Source of the DNA: Tubulanus polymorphus | Taxonomy: Eukaryota > Nemertea > Palaeonemertea > Tubulaniformes > Tubulanidae | Length of the DNA stretch: 64,000 nucleotides | Assembly: GCF_964204645.1 (NCBI RefSeq) | Contig: NC_134032.1 | Coordinates: 9,604,275 to 9,668,274, forward strand | Direction of reading: 5' to 3' | Part shown: positions 22,705 to 34,266 of the stretch, piece by piece | How the letters are laid out: each line of letters starts with the position of its first letter | How positions within the stretch are numbered: position 1 is the first letter of the stretch | Notes under the pieces: generated by a model | What the model was told of the DNA's origin: nothing | The model's input: the letters and a program-made list of their open reading frames with translations, nothing else | The model's database searches: none | Translations under genes and position numbers: made by a program

Positions 22705-22740
22705 TTCCCGGAAATAAAATAAAATAACCTGGGAATTCCC
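22705..22740. promoter_or_regulatory. Paired STAT-like and kappaB-like palindromes
   Basis: TTCCCGGAA (22705-22713) fits the STAT/GAS form TTCNNNGAA. GGGAATTCCC (22731-22740) is a perfect palindromic kappaB site fitting GGGRNWYYCC. They lie 18 bp apart, about 150-180 bp upstream of the donor of the probable first exon of the RHIM-like gene. Confidence 0.45.
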
Positions 22741-23864
22741 GTCAATAAAATTGTATTTACTTCCGCATTTGCTTCTCGACGCCGCACGGATAGAACAATT
22801 CAATTAAACGTATCTTTATTACTTCCAAACCATGTGAGGACCGGACGCAACGCACTTTGCCACTGGCCGTCCGGTGTCTATAATTTGTTATCATAACCGC
22901 AATTTTGTATGTGGAATATGCCTAATTGTGAAACACATTTTGAAATCAAAATTTATCGCAGAAGAATATCATCGTTTTGTTGCCCCAATGCGTCTATCTC
23001 TTCACCAAACCTTGTCTGATGTACCACACTAGGATCACGGTACGTAGAGCAACGTTAGTCACTGAGTGGAGACAGCCACACTACAGGACTGGGTGAATCT
23101 ATCTCATACGTGGGGACCCACCCAAAACTTCTAGCCCGCGTGCTAGCCGATCTAACCCACGGGGAAAATTTGCAGATTTTCTACTTATTTTCTTCCAGTG
23201 AAAAGGATGGCTTTGGTGAGTCCTTTTTTCTATCACGTGGTCAGGTCCATAAGCGTACACTGGTATCACGAGAGACTAAAACGGCTTTTTTAAGGGATTC
23301 TTTTAGGACGATCGTACTACCCTCTTGCAGATATTCAAACGATTTCATGTAAACTTTCTCCAGTATTTTCGTTCTCTCTCCAAAAAAGAAAAACTAGAAA
23401 TTCTGTCGGGCGCGGGGGAATTTTTGCGAGCGAAAATTGAACGATCGCCTGAGATGGCGAGCGTGTGAGTAATGTAGAGGAGCGATGCGGCTCGGAGCAA
23501 ACACAATTTGAAAACTGATCTAAGTCCTTCACCTGACGATGATCTCTAGGGTGAGATCGAAACGTCGTTGTATTTTATATATTTTAGGTTGTTCGAATAA
23601 ATCAATTCTTGGTTTTAAAATTCTTTTAATCTGTAGATAGTGGGTTTTTATCTAATGATCAAAGTCCTGTAAATGTTTTGATTTTCCTTCTCGAAAAAGT
23701 GATCGACCTACCTCTGGCGGTTTGACCGCGGTTCAACCTGTTACATGTCTAATCACTATTCATCCGGACAAACACGAAATATGTTTCGGTTCACACGTAT
23801 CGCGCGCTCGAGAGCAACCGGGGGCCATCGGCTGGTTACGTCTGGACGCGCACGTCCTGCGCTT
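22741..23864. other. Intergenic DNA between divergent genes
   Basis: Separates the minus-strand RHIM-like gene from the plus-strand astacin array. It holds the retroelement tail listed separately and the proximal promoter of astacin gene 1 (from about 23740). The ORFs at 23110-23352 and 23335-23532 show no domain. Confidence 0.45.
23531..23653 (+). repeat. Retroelement 3' tail with hairpin
   Basis: Begins CCTGACGATGATCTCTAGGG and continues TGAGATCGAAACGTCG. This folds as GACG, GATCTC, loop TAGGGT, GAGATC, bulge GAAA, CGTC. An AT-rich tail and CTGTAGATAGTGGGTTTTTA follow. This is typical of LINE or Penelope-like 3' ends in marine invertebrates; no reverse transcriptase ORF is attached. Confidence 0.5.
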
Positions 23865-23872
23865 TATATAAA
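23865..23872 (+). promoter_or_regulatory. TATA box, astacin gene 1
   Basis: TATATAAA followed by CCTACCTTACCGGTC, 68 bp upstream of the ATG. The same TATATAAACCTACC block precedes all four astacin genes, so it is conserved promoter sequence. Confidence 0.75.
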
Positions 23873-23932
23873 CCTACCTTACCGGTCTTCTTTATCCGAA
23901 CCTCATTAGAGCACGCGTCGACAGTAACAGCA

Positions 23933-26900
23933 ATGACATCAGCAATTTCAGCCATACTGGTACTTCTAACGGCCGCCATCGCCCTGGCTAATGCACAGGT
24001 ATAAAGTCTACAATCATAGAAATAATTCTCTTACAATTCCTATACAGTTTACTCAACAACATATCATTAACTCTGAAACTAAAACGGCAGACCGCATAGG
24101 AAAATGCAAAGATACAAAATATGTTAAATTCAGCGTGAAGTTCAACTACGAAAGAAGCAAAATTCAAATCACATTTGGTTATAGACTTAAGATAACTACT
24201 CACAACATTCGGTTAAATACTTCAGGCACAGGGGACTGGTTTTTATTATTAGGGCCAATGCGAGTATTCCTTTTAGTTGAGATTGAAATCTCTTAATTTT
24301 ACCTCACAAAATACCAAGCAATTTCAACTATATCTATTTCCGAATAGTGAAGAAAAAGTATTTTTTTTTTAATTGATATTTTCTGATTTCTTTTTATTCA
24401 TCTAATTTCTTTTAGCAATTGAGTCCGGCAGAATTTAGACGCTATATGGGTAAGACTGTTTTTTTTATGTGAATGAACAAATAGTTCCAAGACAATTTTC
24501 CATTATTATGCCAAATGTGCCATCGATATTTTTGTATTTGGAAAAATCCAAATCTATTTTCTTAAATTATCGCTCGAGATCCATGTTTAAATTCCAAATG
24601 TACGTTTTTAGAGGAAAATCCGGAAGAATTTTCGGGTGAATTCGAAGGCGATATTATAGTAGACAGCGGATCGTCGGTAAGAAATTTGTCGCAATAGATT
24701 TGACTCTTGATTCAGTTGCGCAGTTGTCGAGATTTAATTCAAAGCTTAACATTATGATCTCATAGTTCAGAAATGCGATTTTCGGCGCTCGAAAATGGAC
24801 TAACGGAATCGTCCCTTACGACGTCAGTTCAATGAAATGTGTACGTACAAACAGCTTTCTACTTTCGATGATAGGTTAATGATACGCCCTTTCTGTTGAA
24901 CCACTCCCTTCGGACTTCGGACACTCACCACTAAATCGAGTCTGGACGGTAAATTTTGGAAATGTGCTGATGAAATGCCTAATGTCTGGTGTTTGTAGTT
25001 TATTTTCAATTAAGAATGTCTTGGCAATGCATTAAACAGGCGATCAAAATTTGGAGTGTTAAATCTTCAAACTTCTAAGGATGCAGGCTAGATAACTTTG
25101 AAATCCCGATGTCGAATGCTGAAATTACAAAATTAACCTTTTTCTATGTTGTATTCCATTTTCTTTAGCTGCAAATGCGCAACGGCTTATTCGCTCAGCT
25201 TTAAATTCTTTTGAAAATGCGATTGGACCCGATTGCGTCCAATTCGTGGAGAGGACTAATCAACGAAACTACATCCGAGTTTACAGTGGCACTGGGTAAG
25301 GTGGACCGTGGCACTTGAGTTACCCTTTGCTGAGTTATACAAGAGATTCTCTGGTTTTTTGAATATCCTTCTGACACTGAAACTTTCGAACTCTTTATTT
25401 CATCCCTCAATCCGTTGATCGCCGCCCGGGACAGTATTATCAGGTTCGAGGTTTATTTTCCCGCTCAAATCGTTGAGCATCACTCAGGGCGTTAAATCTC
25501 TTTTTCCCTTTATGGGAGCAGATAGGCCAGAACGACTCTGCCACAGACGGGACTTGAACCTGAAACCTGAATCGATGTTATCAGTTTAAACATTGGCCAC
25601 ATAATTTTTTGCATATGTAAATTACCAACTGCAAGTAACATTCCGCTTCAGAAGTAGGTTCGAATCCAACTTTTTCACGAACCATTTAGGCACGCTTATT
25701 TCAGTTGTTCGTCGAAAATCGGAATGTCTGGTGGAAGACAGTCATTGTCACTGAAAGAGAACGGTTGTCTGAGAACTGGTACAATCCAACACGAGTTCAT
25801 GCACGCGCTCGGGTTTACGCACGAACAATGCCGCAGCGACCGAAACCGTCACATCACCATCAACTACCAAAACATTCAACGAGGTACATCTTACAAAGTC
25901 AAAAATGAAGTTTTTTTTGTAAGAAGGTGAAAAACCTGTAGATACTGTTGGGAAATCCATTTGAACGAGTTATAACAGTAGACCCCATTCTCGACAACTT
26001 CAACGATTCAGTGAAATGGTGACTAGTTACTTGTGGTGACCTTTTCATGCCCAATAACTTCAATGATTCGGGTAAAATGATGCGTTGTTTCTTATGACGA
26101 CCTTCTCATTTTCGATGACTTCTTAAAACTCAGTAGAAATGACGACTTTCTTATTCAGAACTGAATTTAACTAGTCAGTATATACTATTATGATTGTTAC
26201 TAACACCGGGCTTCTCGTTCTTGGTGGCTACAAAACGATTCGGTAAAAGTGGATCGACTCAACTTAAATTACGACTCAACTAAAAACGATCCTTTAACAA
26301 TGATATGTACTTTTTTCAGGGAGAGCAGCAAATTTTGCAAGGAAAAATACCAATAACCTGCGAACTGCCTATAACTATGCATCCATTATGCACTATGGAC
26401 GCTATGCATTCAGGTGGGTACTGAATTCGAGTAGCAAGCGTTTGAGCTTTTACCAAGATTAGATCGATGATTTTGAAAATGGGATCAATCTAATTGTTGA
26501 TGGATTCTTTCGTATCTGTAGCAAAAATGGAAGTCCTACTATTGTACCCAACGACCCGAAAGCTCGAATTGGTCTCAGAGTTGGCGTTAGCCGCAACGAC
26601 CTTGACACTCAACGAATCCGACGTTTCTACAACTGTAATTAATCATTCAACCCTCTTGAAATAGATTGATGTATCATTATGTTTTATCAAGGCCGAGTCA
26701 TTCAGCAAAAGTTAATTGGAAATTGTTAGATTGGCTATAGAATCAAATGAGCTTAGGCCGGTGTTAAATCTATGCAGTCGGCCTCAGGTCATGGTTTCAC
26801 ATGGCCTTAATACATTTCCTTGCGTATTTTAGGTGTAGCGGTTGCGCCGTCGGTGAGAATATTGACGCGATCTTGCGAGGACAAACACAAATATTGCGTT

Positions 26901-26978
26901 TACTGGGCGAAAGCGGGCTACTGCAAAACGAACACGTACACTAAAAACAACTGCTGGAAATCATGCGGAACTTGTTAA
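23933..26978 (+). CDS. Astacin-like metalloprotease with ShKT domain (gene 1)
   Basis: Nine exons: 23933-23998, 24416-24449, 24612-24676, 24766-24838, 25169-25295, 25705-25883, 26320-26413, 26522-26634 and 26833-26978 (298 aa). This is a secreted zinc endopeptidase. Residues 1-22 form the signal peptide ending NAQ. The propeptide carries FEGD, the astacin-type aspartate switch (about 44-47). The catalytic domain begins FRNAIFGARKW and has CSSxxG and the zinc site HEFMHALGFTHE (about 151-162). The Met-turn is SIMHY, with the following Tyr as fifth ligand. The last exon encodes a six-Cys ShKT domain ending SCGTC. Exon 4 carries four extra bases compared with genes 2-4, so the frame is kept only if the donor shifts 2 bp upstream (GTGTAC, 24839). 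AATAAA is at 27018. The substrate is unknown; digestive, venom or matrix roles are all known for astacins. The 3' part from exon 6 is almost identical to gene 2. Confidence 0.85.
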
Positions 26979-28917
26979 TCAAAATCTAATTGTTAAAACT
27001 TGACGATGAACTCATGGAATAAAACAAATCATTGTTATCTAAATTTCAAGAGTTGCTTTTGTTTCATGTTTGGATTGACGATTCCTATGCAGTGCATTTT
27101 TAGCATACCTTTCTGATCGTATGGTGAACTTCCCTTGAGATATTTCTAACTTAAAATGGACTGACTACAAATATTATGTGTTTCATCGACACATTTAAAA
27201 CCTTAATCATTTTTAGAATAGTCGTAGGAATTTGGTCAGGACACTTTCAGATTCATCGTCCACATATTCAGTGTTAAGGAGTTCACGTGAATTACTTTTC
27301 AAAACAGCTGTGAGACATCTGCCAAATTTAGTCGGGAACCGGTGCAAATGCGTGGACAAGAGTGACTTGGGCATTGATACATGACAGGAAGAGACAGATG
27401 AGGGATAACGAGGGTTTTAATTGAATATCGAAAATGTGTCGTCGAAATAAGGTGGAGTCATTTGCAGCTGTGTTTTAGACGTAAATACACGTGCGTGGCG
27501 TTCAGGGCCCAATTTCATGAAACAAGTTAAACTCAAATCTTTGGTGTAATTGCTGGTTTTGTGAAACTGGGTCCTGCTCTTCCTGTGTGTCAAGGGTAGT
27601 TGTTTCTCTGGCCGAATGAAGATTTTTCTCGCATTTTTGTTGATTTCAAGAAAGCCTTTGACTCGATATTTTGCAGGTTAACTCTATAGAATCACATGAT
27701 ATGTAGTAGCATTACTGGGAATTTTTAGAAATGTAGTTACAATTAATATTTTGTAAAATAACAGTTTTTTAGAAATATAGTTGAAATATCTGTATCAAAT
27801 ATCCGTGTCAAATCATGCGTTAGATATGTTGGTAACTCGTCGCAACACTTTGCAACTGATAGGACAAGGTGAAAATCTATTACATATTCTTGTAATACTT
27901 ATAATCTTGAAGACGATGTTGACAACTTTTTTCTTACTCGCGGTAAACCAATTTTCGAACCCTGTATTGAAAGTCAATCAAAGTTTGTAAAGCCCGGCGC
28001 TCAGGGGCGACGTTTTCAAGCGAGTCCCAAGCAACACCAGAATTTGCTTGGTGTCGAACGAACATGTCATGATATAGAAGGTTTGTGGAGACCAAGTTTT
28101 CAAGCATTACCGTCGTCTCTTAACCCACACTGTATGGAGGTATTTTCACAACGCGCAGCTAGAGACGTATATATATTCTGATGAAGGCAACTTAAATGCT
28201 CTTAAACGAAAATCGAAATACGCATAGCTGGTACCAATTCATGTTAGTAAATTGTACAAAATTCAATATTCAACTCCTGGTGGTCGAACAAAACAAGATG
28301 TGTCCTACAACAGCTAACACTAATCTAGAAATGAAGTCAAATCTAGTATCTAGAAACGAAGATGGATGAGACTAAGCTGGCCCAGATTGAGTGAAGATGA
28401 ATTATGAAAATCTGATATAAGATCCTTTCCCAGAAAAAACCCATCACGAAGTTCACTGAAAATGGCAAACCATTTAGAAGCGCTACATGATGCTTTGGAA
28501 TACCGACCAAAAATAACATTTTGGCTACTAAATTTGGCTACTGTATGACCATGTCCGGTCGATCCAATTGTTCTTATCAAAAACTTTGCCTGTTAAAATT
28601 TACTGCATTCCATTGTTTTTTTTTTAATCTATGCTAGACATTATGCTTTCCGAAATAAACATGAACTTGAAATTGAGGGGCACGAGAGATACGGGAATAG
28701 ACGAAATTCGAAAATGTATAATTAACCTTGAATTTCATGATTTTGATCAACAATTCCTCTCGCATACCTTAGTGTACAAGGTAAGGGACCGCTCTTCGAA
28801 ATTTGATCGGTAGGTTCACTCTGTCGCACTGTTTGGAACGTGTCTAATCTATTCTACTTCCGGGCGAACATGACTCGGTTCACGCGTCCGCTCACGTCCG
28901 CGCTGCTCTCTGCGATC
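26979..28917. other. Intergenic DNA between astacin genes 1 and 2
   Basis: Holds the AATAAA of gene 1 (27018) and a small foldback element at 27505-27576 (GGGCCCAATTTCATG to AAACTGGGTCCTG). A CTGATGAAGGCAACTTAAATG motif, retroelement-tail-like, lies near 28191. No gene is supported; ORF 27781-27990 is conserved in the duplicate only because the whole unit was copied. Confidence 0.5.
27505..27576. repeat. Foldback MITE, GGGCCCAATTTCATGAAAC terminus
   Basis: Inverted ends GGGCCCAATTTCATGAAAC and GTTTTGTGAAACTGGGTCC, 72 bp. Same family as 19340-19446, and copied at 32778-32849 in unit B. Confidence 0.6.
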
Positions 28918-28925
28918 TATATAAA
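28918..28925 (+). promoter_or_regulatory. TATA box, astacin gene 2
   Basis: TATATAAA followed by CCTACCGTACTGGTC, 77 bp upstream of the ATG; part of the promoter block conserved across the array. Confidence 0.75.
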
Positions 28926-28994
28926 CCTACCGTACTGGTCTTTCATCACTCGAACTGTAGCGGTTTGGTAAAGAACGCGTCGACAGCAGCGAAA

Positions 28995-31900
28995 ATGACA
29001 TCGACAATTTCAACCGTCCTGACACTTCTAGCGGCCGCCATAGCCCTGGTCAATGCACAGGTATAGTCTACAATATCAAAGATAATGTTTCTCATTTCCT
29101 ACAGTTTCTCCTTTACGTACAGCATTCAATTAGCTCTGAAGTTAAAACGACGGAATCCGAAAGAATGTTATAATACAACATAGTTTAACTAAATGTGGTA
29201 AATTCGACTGAAATAAAACTGGTTTAATACTTTAGGAACAAGAGTCTGGTTTTTATCATCAAGTTATTGCTAATACGGGTATTCTTTTGAGTTGAGATTT
29301 CTTAAACTTACCTCAGTGATATACTAAACAATCTCAATAATGCCACTGAATAATGGATAAAAAGTTGTTTTTTTTTTCATTCAACTGATTTCGTTAAATT
29401 TCTTTTAGCAATTGAGTCCGGCCGAATTCAGACGTTATATGGGTGAGACTGCTTTTCTTTAATGCAAATGAACAAACACCATCAATTTCCTCCCATATTC
29501 CATATGTAATGAATTAGATATTCAATCCTATCCTTTTTATGTAGCTCGTGATATACACATGTTACGACATTCTTTCAGAGGAAAATCCGGAAGAATTTTC
29601 GGGCGAATTCGAAGGCGATATCATCGTAGACAGCGCATCATCGGTAAGATATCAATGCCACCGATTTTTTCCGCAGTAATATTTGCACGGATGTAATTTA
29701 AAATTCATAATTTTGGTTCGTTTATGTTTTAGTTCAGGAATGCGATTGTCGGAGCTCGAAAGTGGACTAACGGAATCGTCCCTTACGACATCAGTTCAAT
29801 GTGTACGTACATATACTACTTTTGTCATTTTAACTTACAAATCAAAATCAAGACGCTTCAAAAACATCCGGTTAGACATTCATAGAAGTGGTCAGTCTGG
29901 GCGATCCCTTTTCGAAGGGTGCCGACTAAATGCCGATAATGTCTGCAGTTCATTTTTGGATAATGTATGCCTCGGGTATAGTTCTGAACGGACGATCAAA
30001 AATTGTAATGGAAGAATATCGAAGTTCTGAGGGATGCAGGTTCAGGCAGACTTTGAAATCCTGCTGTCAAACACAATTTAGTTCATGAAATGAAGAAAAA
30101 GCTGTTATAAATTGTTTTCTTCAGCTGCAAAAGCGCAACAGCGAATCCGTACTGCTTTAAATGCTTTTGAAAACGCGATTGGACCCGATTGCATTCAATT
30201 CGTGGAGAGGACTAATCAACGAAATTACATCAGGGTTTACAACGGTGCTGGGTAAGTCGTCACCGTGTCAGTATTAGAGTCGCCCCGTGCTGGGTTATAA
30301 AGTTACCTTGTGTTTGGTCGAGATATCCTGTGCCAAGTTGAGTAGGCCCATTTCACAGATATTTCTAGTTCTTTGCGAACCAGTGGTCTGTTATTCCTCT
30401 GACAGTGACATAATTCTACTCTTTACTTCACCCCTCGACCTCCTTAATCTCGCCATTCGGAACAGTGTTAGCGATGTACTCAAGTCTCTATATATGGGAG
30501 CAGAGAATGATTAAATCGATAAGACATTTGCATATGTAAATTAGCCTTTGCGAGTTGACATTCACCACATTGCTTCCATCCTCCCTCTGCAGGGACTCGA
30601 ACCTGATGGCATCGCTACACTCAGCCACGGCACGAACCCCTGCATCAGTAGACCGGGTGCGCAGGTACATGCGCAGCTTTCCGAACGAAAACTGGCGGCA
30701 CCAATCAGATTGCTCGTTCTACAATCGTTGAGGCAAATTTCAAGGAAGAACTATAAATGGGAAAACCCGGGCTAAAATAAAACGGGATTTCTGATTGGCT
30801 AAAAATCACATCATCTGAACTGCGCATGTATCTGCGCACGCGGTCGATTATGGCAGGGTCTCGTGCCGTGGCAATCTTGATGCCATCAGGTTCGAATCGC
30901 TGCGGGGAGAGGATGCATTGCTTCAGAAGTAGGTTCGAGTCCTATTTGCGATTTTCAAAAATGGCAAAATCATTTCAGTTGTTCGTCGCGAATCGGAATG
31001 TCTGGCGGAAGACAGCCATTGTCACTGCAAGAGAACGGTTGTCTGAGAACCGGTACAATCCAACACGAGTTCATGCACGCGCTCGGGTTTACGCACGAAC
31101 AATGCCGCAGCGACCGAAACCGTCACATCACCATCAACTACCAAAACATTCAACGAGGTACATCTTACAAAGTCAAAAATGAATTTTTTTTGTAAGAAGG
31201 TGAAAAACCTGTAGATACTGTTGGGAAATCCATTTGAGCGAGTTATAACAGTAGACCCCATTCTCGACAACTTCAACGATTCAGTGAAATGGTGACTAGT
31301 TACTTGTGGTGACCTTTTCATGCCCAATAACTTCAATGATTCGGGTAAAATGATGCGTTGTTTCTTATGACGACCTTCTCATTTTCGATGACTTCTTAAA
31401 ACTCAGTAGAAATGACGACTTTCTTATTCAGAACTGAATTTAACTAGTCAGTATATACTATTATGATTGTTACTAACACCGGGCTTCTCGTTCTTGGTGG
31501 CTACAAAACGATTCGGTAAAAGTGGATCGACTCAACTTAAATTACGACTCAACTAAAAACGATCCTTTAACAATGATATGTACTTTTTTCAGGGAGAGCA
31601 GCAAATTTTGCAAGGAAAAATACCAATAACCTGCGAACTGCCTATAACTATGCATCCATTATGCACTATGGACGCTATGCATTCAGGTGGGTACTGAATT
31701 CGAGTAGCAAGCGTTTGAGCTTTTACCAAGATTAGATCGATGATTTTGAAAATGGGATCAATCTAATTGTTGATGGATTCTTTCGTATCTGTAGCAAAAA
31801 TGGAAGTCCTACTATTGTACCCAACGACCCGAAAGCTCGAATTGGTCTCAGAGTTGGCGTTAGCCGCAACGACCTTGACACTCAACGAATCCGACGTTTC

Positions 31901-32251
31901 TACAACTGTAATTAATCATTCAACCCTCTTGAAATAGATTGATGTATCATTATGTTTTATCAAGGCCGAGTCATTCAGCAAAAGTTAATTGGAAATTGTT
32001 AGATTGGCTATAGAATCAAATGAGCTTAGGCCGGTGTTAAATCTATGCAGTCGGCCTCAGGTCATGGTTTCACATGGCCTTAATACATTTCCTTGCGTAT
32101 TTTAGGTGTAGCGGTTGCGCCGTCGGTGAGAATATTGACGCGATCTTGCGAGGACAAACACAAATATTGCGTTTACTGGGCGAAAGCGGGCTACTGCAAA
32201 ACGAACACGTACACTAAAAACAACTGCTGGAAATCATGCGGAACTTGTTAA
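28995..32251 (+). CDS. Astacin-like metalloprotease with ShKT domain (gene 2, chimeric)
   Basis: Nine exons: 28995-29060, 29409-29442, 29579-29643, 29733-29802, 30125-30251, 30979-31157, 31593-31686, 31795-31907 and 32106-32251 (297 aa, phases consistent throughout). It encodes a secreted zinc protease: signal peptide 1-22, FEGD 44-47, zinc site HEFMHALGFTHE 150-161, Met-turn methionine 204 and Tyr 206, then a C-terminal six-Cys ShKT domain. The sequence upstream of the zinc-site part of exon 6 is almost identical to gene 3, and downstream to gene 1, so the gene looks like a product of unequal crossing-over. The donor of exon 8 (GTAATT, 31908) splits the last catalytic-domain Cys codon; read-through ends at TAA 31913-31915 after one more residue. 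A foldback element lies in intron 5. AATAAA is at 32291. Confidence 0.88.
30577..30915. repeat. Foldback element with tRNA-like ends (copy in gene 2 intron 5)
   Basis: Left end CATCCTCCCTCTGCAGGGAC plus TCGAACCTGATGGCATCG is the inverse of the right end GATGCCATCAGGTTCGAATC near 30882-30901. Inner GCGCAGGTACATGCGCAGC and CCAATCAGATT segments also recur inverted, so the element (339 bp) is one long interrupted palindrome. Each end carries a pol III B-box-like GGTTCGAATC. Confidence 0.8.
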
Positions 32252-34189
32252 TCAAAATCTAATTGTTAAAACTTGACGATGAACTCATGGAATAAAACAA
32301 ATCATTGTTATCTAAATTTCAAGAGTTGCTTTTGTTTCATGTTTGGATTGACGATTCCTATGCAGTGCATTTTTAGCATACCTTTCTGATCGTATGGTGA
32401 ACTTCCCTTGAGATATTTCTAACTTAAAATGGACTGACTACAAATATTATGTGTTTCATCGACACATTTAAAACCTTAATCATTTTTAGAATAGTCGTAG
32501 GAATTTGGTCAGGACACTTTCAGATTCATCGTCCACATATTCAGTGTTAAGGAGTTCACGTGAATTACTTTTCAAAACAGCTGTGAGACATCTGCCAAAT
32601 TTAGTCGGGAACCGGTGCAAATGCGTGGACAAGAGTGACTTGGGCATTGATACATGACAGGAAGAGACAGATGAGGGATAACGAGGGTTTTAATTGAATA
32701 TCGAAAATGTGTCGTCGAAATAAGGTGGAGTCATTTGCAGCTGTGTTTTAGACGTCAATACACGTGCGTGGCGTTCAGGGCCCAATTTCATGAAACAAGT
32801 TTAACTCAAATCTTTGGTGTAATTGCTGGTTTTGTGAAACTGGGTCCTGCTCTTCCTGTGTGACAAGGGTAGTTGTTTCTCTGGCCGAATGAAGATTTTT
32901 CTCGCATTTTTGTTGATTTCAAGAAAGCCTTTGACTCGATATTTTGCAGGTTAACTCTATAGAATCACATGATATGTAGTAGCATTACTGGGAATTTTTA
33001 GAAATGTAGTTACAATTAATATTTTGTAAAATAACAGTTTTTTAGAAATATAGTTGAAATATCTGTATCAAATATCCGTGTCAAATTATGCGTTAGATAT
33101 GTTGGTAACTCGTCGCAACACTTTGCAACTGATAGGACAAGGTGAAAATCTATTACATATTCTTGTAATACTTATAATCTTGAAGACGATGTTGACAACT
33201 TTTTTCTTACTCGCGGTAAACCAATTTTCGAACCCTGTATTGAAAGTCAATCAAAGTTTGTAAAGCCCGGCGCTCAGGGGCGACGTTTTCAAGCGAGTCC
33301 CAAGCAACACCAGAATTTGCTTGGTGTCGAACGAACATGTCATGATATAGAAGGTTTGTGGAGACCAAGTTTTCAAGCATTACCGTCGTCTCTTAACCCA
33401 CACTGTATGGAGGTATTTTCACAACGCGCAGCTAGAGACGTATATATATTCTGATGAAGGCAACTTAAATGCTCTTAAACGAAAATCGAAATACGCATAG
33501 CTGGTACCAATTCATGTTAGTAAATTGTACAAAATTCAATATTCAACTCCTGGTGGTCGAACAAAACAAGATGTGTCCTACAACAGCTAACACTAATCTA
33601 GAAATGAAGTCAAATCTAGTATCTAGAAACGAAGATGGATGAGACTAAGCTGGCCCAGATTGAGTGAAGATGAATTATGAAAATCTGATATAAGATCCTT
33701 TCCCAGAAAAAAACCCATCACGAAGTTCACTGAAAATGGCAAACCATTTAGAAGCGCTACATGATGCTTTGGAATACCGACCAAAAATAACATTTTGGCT
33801 ACTAAATTTGGCTACTGTATGACCATGTCCGGTCGATCCAATTGTTCTTATCAAAAACTTTGCCTGTTAAAATTTACTGCATTCCATTGTTTTTTTTTAT
33901 CTATGCTAGACATTATGCTTTCCGAAATAAACATGAACTTGAAATTGAGGGGCACGAGAGATACGGGAATAGACGAAATTCGAAAATGTATAATTAACCT
34001 TGAATTTCATGATTTTGATCAACAATTCCTCTCGCATACCTTAGTGTACAAGGTAAGGGACCGCTCTTCGAAATTTGATCGGTGGTTTCACTCTGTCGCA
34101 CTGTTTGGAACGTGTCTAATCTATTCTACTTCCGGGCGAACATGACTCGGTTCACGCGTCCGCTCACGTCCGCGCTGCTCTCTGCGATC
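32252..34189. other. Intergenic DNA between astacin genes 2 and 3
   Basis: Duplicate of 26979-28917, with the same foldback element (32778-32849), the same short ORFs and no independent gene. Confidence 0.5.
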
Positions 34190-34197
34190 TATATAAA
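34190..34197 (+). promoter_or_regulatory. TATA box, astacin gene 3
   Basis: TATATAAA followed by CCTACCGTACTGGTC, 77 bp upstream of the ATG; identical to that of gene 2. Confidence 0.75.
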
Positions 34198-34266
34198 CCT
34201 ACCGTACTGGTCTTTCATCACTCGAACTGTAGCGGTTTGGTAAAGAACGCGTCGACAGCAGCGAAA

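Larger units (their letters stand above)
25864..31149 (+). repeat. 5.27-kb direct repeat, unit A
   Basis: Pairs with unit B directly downstream at an offset of about 5,271-5,274 bp, with only about 15-20 substitutions and small indels noticed over the whole length. Unit A runs from exon 6 of gene 1 through the intergenic region to exon 6 of gene 2. The exact edges lie inside sequence shared by all three genes. Confidence 0.9.

Noticed and set aside
27781-27990. 69-aa ORF present twice (27781 and 33054)
   Set aside because: Its conservation is explained by copying of the whole 5.27-kb unit; no domain or promoter.
30287-31336. ORFs in astacin intron 5 and opposite exon 6
   Set aside because: They arise from the foldback element and from the other frames of the zinc-site exon.
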